Assembly: GCF_017916325.1 (NCBI RefSeq)
Contig: NC_090168.1
Span: 65,182 to 129,181 of the forward strand
Reading direction: 5' to 3'
DNA from: Leishmania martiniquensis
Taxonomy: Eukaryota > Euglenozoa > Kinetoplastea > Trypanosomatida > Trypanosomatidae
DNA length: 64,000 nucleotides
The number at the start of each line of letters is the position of its first letter. Position 1 is the first letter of the stretch. The notes beneath the pieces are model-generated. The model did not search any database, had not been told where the DNA came from, and saw nothing but the letters and a program-made list of their open reading frames with translations. The translations under genes and the position numbers were made by a program. This document shows positions 57,413 to 64,000 of this stretch, in pieces.

Positions 57413-57963
57413 CTCGGATATATATATACATATATATATATATATAAGGATAGACCGAGCTTCGCCAAGTTCGAACACTTGCAGAAGCCGTGAAAGTTTC
57501 ACCCGCAAGGAAAAGGTAAGGTAGTCTATTTTAGCTTTTTTCGCTTAGATGACATGTTGGCGGGCGAGTATGATGACATATCAGGTACAGATGAAAAAAG
57601 AGAGTAGTGTTCAGGGATCATCACACGTAAGGGCACTTGCTCGTTTCTCTTCGTGAGCGACGCTCGACTCAGCAAACAAAAAGTGAAGCGTCCAAAAGGT
57701 GTTACACAGAAAAAAAAGCTTCACACAAACAGTTTATCGTTTGGTGTGAGTCCAGGCAGCTTTAGCGGGTATGATGACAAGCACGCGGCGCCCGTGATTA
57801 GGAGCCGCAAAGGAGGAAGTTCAACATTCAAGAACTATTGCCTCAGCCGAGCTTCCTTGTCGGCCTGCTTGGTTTGTAATAATGGTTTCTTCAATAAAGA
57901 ATGAAACCGTCAGAGATACAGTGTATTTAAACATTACGTAACAGCTTTGGTACTCCCATTCAA
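57413..57963. other. 5' flank of ATG3 with TA repeat
   Basis: A TA microsatellite (57417-57447) begins a few bases upstream of the ATG3 start. The rest is AT-rich spacer with a T-rich stretch near 57532-57543. No gene seen. It ends at the boundary of the 430-bp repeat. Confidence 0.5.
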
Positions 57964-58393
57964 TGCCGGGATGCCAAAGCGGCCGCCCTATCCCCCTGCC
58001 CGTGCCGAGCCTCCTGTGGCGGTGGTGCAGGGTCGAGCGCGCACGATGTGTGACGGCCTGGTCGTGCATGGCGCCGCGCCGGAGCGGCTCACGGAGCTGG
58101 TGACGCCTGCGCCATCGATGTGGCGGGGCAGGCCGTCAGATGGCGGGAGCGTATCACACCCGGCCCCCACAGCCTTCTGCTTAGGGGGGGCCTGAGCCGC
58201 CCGCGGCGTGGATGCGGCACTTGGTGGCCGGCCTGCTGGGCGGTGGGCGGTGGGGGGGTAGGCGTAGAGGCCGCGCTCGCTCGGCCGCGGCGGCGCCCTG
58301 CCGTCCCCTCTGTGTCTGCCGGGCCGCGCGGCACCACGCGATGGCCCTGCCGCACGCGAGGGCGGAGGAGGGGTTGAGGCGGGGCGCCGTTTC
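57964..58393. repeat. 430-bp dispersed repeat, inverted relative to 27337-27766
   Basis: Near-identical reverse complement of 27337-27766. GC-rich, in sharp contrast to the AT-rich DNA to its left. It ends 46 bp from the 3' end of tRNA-Arg(CCT), which makes an insertion next to an RNA polymerase III gene possible. Confidence 0.85.
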
Positions 58394-58432
58394 TTCTAAG
58401 AGGGGCAGCGGGAAAATCGCAGAAATGCTGAG

Positions 58433-58436
58433 AAAA
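58433..58436 (-). terminator. RNA polymerase III terminator of tRNA-Arg(CCT)
   Basis: TTTT on the minus strand, four bases beyond the 3' end of tRNA-Arg(CCT). Confidence 0.6.
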
Positions 58437-58439
58437 TGG

Positions 58440-58512
58440 TACCCCTGGCGGGACTCGAACCCGCAACCTTTTGCTTAGGAAGCAAACGCCATATCCATTA
58501 GGCTACAAGGGC
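58440..58512 (-). tRNA. tRNA-Arg(CCT)
   Basis: 73-nt cloverleaf on the minus strand: acceptor GCCCTTG paired with CAGGGGT plus discriminator A; D arm with TAGCCTAATGGATA; anticodon stem TTTGC/GCAAA enclosing TTCCTAA, anticodon CCT, which reads AGG; T arm GCGGG TTCGAGT CCCGC. No intron and no encoded CCA. It lies downstream of tRNA-Arg(TCT) on the same strand with a 56-bp spacer. Confidence 0.95.
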
Positions 58513-58568
58513 TGCGGTCCTGGTTGCATTTATGGTTGCGTGGGGAGCCCTTTTTGCGGGCTGACAAG

Positions 58569-58641
58569 TACTCCAGGCGGGATTCGAACCCGCAATCTTT
58601 GGATTAGAAGTCCAAAGCCTTATCCATTAGGCCACTGGAGC
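58569..58641 (-). tRNA. tRNA-Arg(TCT)
   Basis: 73-nt cloverleaf on the minus strand: acceptor GCTCCAG paired with CTGGAGT plus discriminator A; anticodon stem TTGGA/TCCAA enclosing CTTCTAA, anticodon TCT, which reads AGA; T arm GCGGG TTCGAAT CCCGC. There is no run of four T in the 56 bp between its 3' end and the next tRNA, so termination before tRNA-Arg(CCT) is not evident. It is divergent from tRNA-Ala with 75 bp between the 5' ends. Confidence 0.95.
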
Positions 58642-58716
58642 ACTTAGGCCGCTTAAAAAGATGGACCTGGGGATGCGCGATAAAAGCCAGTTAGACGGAG
58701 CTTCAGAGCTTACCAA

Positions 58717-58788
58717 GGGCGTGTAGCTCAGCGGTAGAGCGCCTGTTTTGCATACAGGAGGCCTAGGGTTCAATCCCCTACTCGTCCA
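58717..58788 (+). tRNA. tRNA-Ala(TGC)
   Basis: 72-nt cloverleaf on the plus strand: acceptor GGGCGTG with CTCGTCC (one U-U mismatch and one G-U) plus discriminator A; D arm TAGCTCAGCGGTAGAGC; anticodon stem CCTGT/ACAGG enclosing TTTGCAT, anticodon TGC; T arm AGGGTTCAATCCCCT. Position 37 is A, the position that ADAT1-type enzymes convert to inosine in eukaryotic tRNA-Ala. It is the only clear plus-strand gene in the window. Confidence 0.95.
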
Positions 58789-58792
58789 TTTT
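58789..58792 (+). terminator. RNA polymerase III terminator of tRNA-Ala
   Basis: TTTT immediately after the discriminator base of tRNA-Ala(TGC). Confidence 0.65.
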
Positions 58793-61122
58793 CTTAATGG
58801 ATGAAGTGCTGTCGACCTCGGCGCGTGGGCTGAGTGATGCTACGGTGGAAAGGTCGCCATCCACCAAATGGGCGCAAGGTGTGAGGCGCGGGTGCCTGAT
58901 GGTGGAGGGGCGCCGCGTGGGCGGGGCCTTCGGTGTGTTGGCACCCCGGCCACGGCGTGACGCGGCGCTGGGCGATCCGCTTCGCCCCTTTTGCCATCGT
59001 TTTTGGGGAGGCCGTTGTGCCGTGGTTGCGGCGGCGTGGTCGTCGCCAGGTCGGCACCGCACGCACGAAAAAACAGCCGTCAGGCCCCTCCCGCTGCCGC
59101 GTGTTTCGCCCATGAGGGGAAGCAGTCGCGGTGCCACCGCTGCAGGGTTTCTTGCCATCTGGCAGTGCAAGGGGCCGCAGACTCCAAAGGACGACGCTGG
59201 TGGCGCCCGTTATCTTCACGGACGGCAAGGGCACTCCGTGTCAATGTCGGCGATCAGCTGATGCCACGCCGCATCCAGCATCCCATTCACACTACGACAG
59301 CATGAACTCCCGCAGCTGGAGCGCTGTCCGGCTCACCTCCCCAATTGCCTCGTAATGCCACTCCCGCTTCGTCTCTGCGTCGTCAACGCCCCCACTCGGC
59401 GTCTATCATGTGTTCTGCCCGTATCGCCTCCACACTGTAACTTGCGGAGTGGGCGGCAAGCCTCGTGCTCATGGCGCGCCTTGTGCCACCCAGCCTGTAC
59501 AGCCATCTGCCAAACTGTGCGAAGGTGCCAATACACCTCATGAAGTGAAAGTTCGCTCAGCACAACGGCCAGCCGCAGCCACCCAAGGAGGCACAGAAAC
59601 AGGTTTTCGCCGGAGAAGCCGCAGGCCAGCAGCGCCCGGTCCGATACCCAAAACGCGCACATGGACCTAGTCCCTTAGTAGAGAGCCCCTCACATGCCCC
59701 CGTCACTCGTCCCGCTGCGCCACGAAGGTCCTGCATGTAATACTGCCCGCCAGGTGCATGCTAACGGAGAAGCCGATGGTGGTCGCCGCAGTGGCGCTCA
59801 GCTCCTGCTGCGTCGGGAACCAGCATTTCGTACGTATCGGGAATGCACCAGTCAACGTAGCGAGCCGGCGACTAGACGTATCTCTTGAAGACGCCGAAGG
59901 ACATCTCAGCATGCGGCTCCTGCAGAGTCGCCCAGTATCCTCGGACGGCAGTCGCTCTGCGCAGCTGCGTCCGCCGCAGTCACCTCTTCCATCGAGCCAC
60001 TCTGGACGATGTGAAGAGGGTGCGCCTGCATGCTTACACAGAGCACATGAACATGAGGAAGTATGTTCACTTTAGCGCCGGCGGCAAAAAACCGAACGGA
60101 GTCACTGTCTCGGCCTTCAACCCCGTCCGTTTGCAGCCGACTTTGAGTGCAGGCAAACAGCTTGCTGATTTTTCACTGACTGGGTCGGCGGGGAAGCTGC
60201 TTAAACCTCCTAACCCCCGGGGCCGTCTCTATCCTCCGTCAGGCAGTCAGCACACGATGGGAAGCATGATGCCGAGCGCTGGCAGCACTGTGCAGGAGAA
60301 AAGCCTACGAGCGTATAGAGTATGTCCACACCTTAGCAACGGAGGGAGTGTGGTCTCACCGGGTGGCTGCTCTCTTGACGCGCACGCACTCGGGGAGAGA
60401 AAGCGAGGCAAGCATACACACACACACACACATCGAGTTGCCTGGAAAGAGCCGGTGTGTGGTGAAAGATGCAGGAAGATGAGGGAGAGGGAGGGAGCGA
60501 AGGGGTTAGGGCTACTCGACAGTGCGCCACCGGTAGCCCCATGGCCAGGGGAGTGCCGATGCCACACACGCAGCGCAAGGTTGGGCGTCTGCCGCGTTAG
60601 CCCCATCCGCGCTGGCTGTCGCCAATCGCAAAAGAGAGGGAAATCAGATATACAAAACTGTAAGACACGTGCACACGTCTCACGGCGCTGCTCCTTTGCT
60701 TGCCACCTCATATTCACCCTGAAGAGTCATCAATGTGCTTTTTTTTTCGCCGTGCATTCCTCTTGCGCGTTTATTGTCACCCTCTGCTCTGCCCTCCTCC
60801 TCCTCCTTCCTACTCCTCTCCTCCCGCACCGACTCGCTTCCTGCCACCTACCCGCGCTGTGTGTGCCCCTGCGCGTACTACTAAGCGACCCGAGAAGCCA
60901 AGATGGGGAGGGGCAAGAAAGCGGCTGTGGGAGAGGGGAACGGAGGCCAACAGGCATTACGGACGCTTTTCCTCTTTTATTTGCTTAAGGTACAGCGGTG
61001 CGCACACAGACACACACACCAACGATGGGGAAGTGCACACGTATGCTGAACCCATGCAATGCATCATTACGCACACGTCACTGCTCTTCCTCTCCATGTC
61101 CGCCGATCACCGTCTGCCGCCT
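58793..61122. other. Spacer between the tRNA genes and ABCF1
   Basis: 2.3 kb without a convincing gene. The part 59250-60200 has frames with a protein-like look on both strands (59333-59662 minus, 59703-59912 minus, 59885-60200 plus), but they are short, on different strands and lack a recognisable motif; they may be decayed sequence. A CA run lies at 60413-60432, and a pyrimidine-rich plus-strand stretch is near 60779-60835. Part of this is the ABCF1 3' untranslated region. Confidence 0.5.
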
Positions 61123-63129
61123 TTAGCCCTTCTCCTCCTTCAGCTTCTTCGGCTTCTTCTTCTTTGTTGCAGCGCTGAGGAACGCATCGAGGCCCTGCGC
61201 GTGCTCGTGCTGCTCCTTCACCATTTTCTCCTGCAACGCCTGCGCGACATTTGCGACGCCGCTCTGCTTCAGCTGGCGGGATGCCGCCTTCTCTTCGAGT
61301 AGCTGCTTGCGGTCCTCCAGCCGCATTGCCTCCTCCCTCTCGAACTCAGCACGCACCAAGTTCTTGTATTCCTCCAGGGATCCGTTGAAGGGCGCTACTT
61401 TCTTGTCGCCAGCGACCCAGATCTGCATCTCCGTCGACTCGATGAGGCGAGCGTCGTGGGTGACAACAAGCACACCGCCCTTGAAGTTTCGAATGGCCGT
61501 ACAGAGCGCCTCGATTGACTCAACATCCAAGTGGTTGGTGGGCTCGTCAAAGAGAAGAAAATGGGGGGACTCGGCGCTGATTGCCGCGAACGCCACGCGG
61601 GCTTTCTGCCCGCCGCTCAGTGTTGCTATTTGGTTCTTGTGCACAATGCCCTCCAGACCAAAGCTGCCCAGGAGCCGCCGCGCCTTGTCCTCCTCGGGAA
61701 TTCCCAGCGCCTGGATGCACTCCACCGGTGTCTTCTCAAGAGGCAGCTTGTCCACGAAGTGCTGGTTGTAGCGACCAATGCGCACCTGACGGTTCAGCGT
61801 AATGTAGCCGGCCGTCGGCTCCAGGGCTCCTGTCATAAGATTCAGCAGGGTACTCTTTCCAATACCGTTCGGGCCACAAAGAGTGATGCGGCTGTCTGTC
61901 CACAGGGCGCAGCTCACGTTCTGAAACAGCACCGGACCACTCGGGTAGTGGAAGGAGACATCGTCGAGTCGGCACACGCACCCATCGCGGAGCTCGGGCG
62001 GATCTGGAAAGGGGAAGTTGACGATGTAGTCCCGCCTCTTCTCGAGGAAGAGAGGATCCAGGCGGCCGCTGTTCACCTGGTCCTTGATCCACACCTCGAC
62101 CTGCGCGTTCGACATGCCATTGCGCTTCTTGTCCCGGATAGTCTTGGCCACCGACTCGTACTTCTTGTCCAGCTCCTGGTGCCGCTGCTGCAACTGCTCG
62201 TCGAAGCCGCTGTAGCTGCCACGGTAGTAGTTAAGCAGGTAGTTCTCCACGTGAACCATGTGCGTGCACACCTCATCCAGGAAGCCAGCGTCATGCGACA
62301 CAACAATCAACGTCTTGGGCCGCTTCGCTGTCTCACTGTACGCCTTCATCAGGTAGGACTCTAGCCATATGACAGCGTTCAGGTCCAGGTGGTTTGTCGG
62401 CTCGTCCAGCATCAGCACGTCGGGCTCGATAAAGACAGCGGAGGCCAGGGCGATGCGCTTGCGCCAGCCACCGCTGAAGCTGCTCGTGGGCCGCTCGTGC
62501 CACTCCGTGGGGAAGCCGAGACCGAAGAGAATACGCCGGGCACGCGCATCCGCCTGAGCGGCGCCCATAATGTCGAGCTCCTCCTCCAAAAAGTGAAGCC
62601 GCTCCATTTCCGCCTCCGATAGCTCCATTTTAGCCCCAAGCGCTTTTGCCTCCTCGGCGTACGCAGTTTGCCTCTTGTGGCTTTGGAGCACCGCCTCCAC
62701 CGCGCTCAACTCGGAGGCTGTGAACTCCTGCTCTTGCTCCACCAATAGTAGGTCGAGGTTCGACTGAACCGGTAGCTCGCGGCTTGCCAGCAAGCGCAGA
62801 ATGGTGGACTTGCCACGCCCATTCGGCCCCATGAGACCATAGCGAGACCCAGCAGAGAGCTTCACCGTTGCGTCTTTAAAGAGCGTCTTGCCATTCACAG
62901 AGACAGACACCCTGTTGAAGGTGATATTGCGCGAGCCCTCCGCGATCTGGTCCGCCTCGAGAGTGACGGAGAAAGGGTTGTCGGTGTCGCCGTTCACGGC
63001 ATTCGCCTTCTTTGAAAGTTGGCGCAACTCCTCTGCTTGCCTCTCGCTCCTCTCCGTCTTCTTCCGCTCTTTCCGAGTCATAGGGGAAGCGTTCGACCGC
63101 TCGGCAGCCTCATGCGACGTGTCCTCCAT
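61123..63129 (-). CDS. ABCF1: ABC-F protein, ABCF1-like, translation-associated ATPase
   Basis: A soluble protein of 668 aa with two ABC ATPase domains and no membrane span, which defines the ABC-F group. Domain 1: Walker A GPNGRGKST (101-109), signature FSGGW (218-222), Walker B LMLDEPTNHLD (239-249) and switch His in VVSHD (276-280). Domain 2: Walker A GPNGIGKST (419-427), LSGGQ (504-508), Walker B LLFDEPTNHLD (525-535) and VTHD (556-559). The linker after domain 1 (about 305-370) is the expected interdomain helix pair. The segments RRILFGLGF and the end of domain 2 are closest to human ABCF1 among the homologues I remember. ABCF1/Gcn20-type proteins act on ribosomes in initiation or stress signalling. 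The N-terminus (1-50) is charged and the C-terminus ends in a Lys-rich tail. A T-rich tract lies just upstream of the ATG with no AG before it, so Met17 could be the true start. Confidence 0.93.
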   Translation of the reverse strand: MEDTSHEAAERSNASPMTRKERKKTERSERQAEELRQLSKKANAVNGDTDNPFSVTLEADQIAEGSRNITFNRVSVSVNGKTLFKDATVKLSAGSRYGLMGPNGRGKSTILRLLASRELPVQSNLDLLLVEQEQEFTASELSAVEAVLQSHKRQTAYAEEAKALGAKMELSEAEMERLHFLEEELDIMGAAQADARARRILFGLGFPTEWHERPTSSFSGGWRKRIALASAVFIEPDVLMLDEPTNHLDLNAVIWLESYLMKAYSETAKRPKTLIVVSHDAGFLDEVCTHMVHVENYLLNYYRGSYSGFDEQLQQRHQELDKKYESVAKTIRDKKRNGMSNAQVEVWIKDQVNSGRLDPLFLEKRRDYIVNFPFPDPPELRDGCVCRLDDVSFHYPSGPVLFQNVSCALWTDSRITLCGPNGIGKSTLLNLMTGALEPTAGYITLNRQVRIGRYNQHFVDKLPLEKTPVECIQALGIPEEDKARRLLGSFGLEGIVHKNQIATLSGGQKARVAFAAISAESPHFLLFDEPTNHLDVESIEALCTAIRNFKGGVLVVTHDARLIESTEMQIWVAGDKKVAPFNGSLEEYKNLVRAEFEREEAMRLEDRKQLLEEKAASRQLKQSGVANVAQALQEKMVKEQHEHAQGLDAFLSAATKKKKPKKLKEEKG

Positions 63130-64000
63130 TTCGGGCGTGATGCAGAAAAAAAACAGAAGGTTTCAGTCGTCAGGCTAAGTTATGGGGAGTGCATGTGTTA
63201 GTGTGTTGATGGCATGTGTTCTGTTACGCGCTTCAACCCCACCTTCGCCTAGCCTCTCTTCGAACGCAAGAAAAAAATTGAACCAAACACTAAAGGCAAA
63301 CTCGTCCAGTAAAATTCATTTGGAAAACAAAGTCCTCGAGGCGATGAGAGTAGTGGAAAAAAAACCGCATCGCAATAGCACACGCGTGTGCGCACGTTTG
63401 AAGGCGGATCAGGACAAGAAGCCGGCAAGAGATGATTGAAGCAGAGAAGAAGAAACGAAGCAGAACAGTCATGCGCCGTCATTGCCTAAGTACAACTGAC
63501 TGCGGCTCAGTTCATCGTGCCAGCAAAAGGAATGGGAGCCCTTCACTGCGCTGTACGTAGGTGTTTGCGTGCCTGCGTGTGTGTGCGTGTGCGCCAGGAC
63601 GACAGCGGCAGCCCCGAGCCATCTCGATCGCGGCAGCGGATACCACCACCACGGTCTCACCAGCCACCCCTCCCCCCTCTCGCCATGCACTGCAGCCAGC
63701 GACAGGGCCAGAGACCCGCACGCGCAGAGAGAGCGCGCCAGGGCGGGAGGCGGGAGCGCGTTTCGCTGATGAGCAGCAACAGCACAGCGGGGGGAGGGGA
63801 GGGGAGCTTGGGCGACATCGAGCTCGTCGCAATGCGTTAACGACAGAGAGCATGAGAGCGAGAGAGAGAGAGAGGCGGGGTGGGGAGAGGGGAACACAAT
63901 CGGGTTGTATTGGGGCAGAAACGAGACGGAAACAGAAAAGAAAACAGCGCCGCGACGCCCGACGCGACAGTAAGGGATTAGGGGATGCGGGAACGAGCGA
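63130..64000. other. 5' flank of ABCF1
   Basis: No gene seen. Purine runs on the plus strand at 63841-63895 make a long minus-strand polypyrimidine tract, which may serve trans-splicing of ABCF1 or polyadenylation of a gene beyond the right edge. Confidence 0.5.

Noticed and set aside
57567..57625. C-box-like motifs (ATGATGA plus, GTGATGA minus) in the 5' flank of ATG3
   Set aside because: No properly spaced D box with a terminal stem.
59885..60988. 367-codon plus-strand frame
   Set aside because: Runs through a CA microsatellite and purine-rich spacer and is on the non-transcribed strand. Only its first part looks protein-like, and that is noted as a possible decayed sequence.

Overview
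The window looks like a piece of a Leishmania (or very close trypanosomatid) chromosome. The genes are intronless and all convincing protein genes lie on the minus strand, as in a single polycistronic unit read from right to left. Intergenic DNA is full of polypyrimidine tracts (purine runs on the plus strand) of the kind used for trans-splicing. The gene content is kinetoplastid: a trypanothione-linked thiol-dependent reductase (TDR1), the RNA-editing factor RGG2 and a hexose transporter with the cysteine-rich loop of the trypanosomatid family. The order TDR1 ... hexose transporter D2 - ATG3 - ABCF is what I remember from chromosome 33 of Leishmania, but that is recall and not a search. || Layout, left to right. 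1-4828 has no convincing gene and carries one copy (3389-4057) of a 669-bp dispersed repeat. 4829-13249 holds a 921-aa multi-pass membrane protein of unknown function, a small protein with a mitochondrial-type N-terminus and a DHHC palmitoyltransferase. A second, almost identical copy of the 669-bp repeat is at 15171-15839. 16358-25296 holds an ADAT1-like tRNA adenosine deaminase, TDR1, an unknown 337-aa protein and RGG2. 27337-27766 is one arm of a 430-bp inverted repeat whose partner (57964-58393) lies next to the tRNA genes. 28980-33015 holds an Mpv17/PMP22 protein and a CstF50-like WD40 protein. 39493-41382 is the hexose transporter. 41941-55540 is a 13.6-kb head-to-tail array of about 13.7 units of 991 bp. 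56585-57412 is ATG3 in a stretch of visibly lower GC. 58440-58788 holds tRNA-Arg(CCT), tRNA-Arg(TCT) and tRNA-Ala(TGC). 61123-63129 is an ABCF1-type ABC protein. || The main hidden feature is the 991-bp array, which I read as a C/D box snoRNA gene array. Each unit carries, on the transcribed minus strand, at least two well-formed C/D units. One (B) has a 13-nt antisense element, next to its D box, against a universally conserved large-subunit rRNA segment (GGATTGTTCACCCA). The other (A) has perfect C and D boxes and a 7-bp terminal stem, but no target that I recognise. A 502-bp broken unit at 33503-34004 sits on the other side of the hexose transporter gene in the same orientation, so that gene is bracketed by direct repeats. 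|| Functionally the window is housekeeping: rRNA modification guides, tRNAs and a tRNA-modifying deaminase, translation (ABCF1), mRNA 3'-end processing (CstF50), mitochondrial RNA editing (RGG2), thiol redox metabolism (TDR1), sugar uptake, autophagy and protein palmitoylation. Three pairs of long repeats could drive gene rearrangement or amplification.
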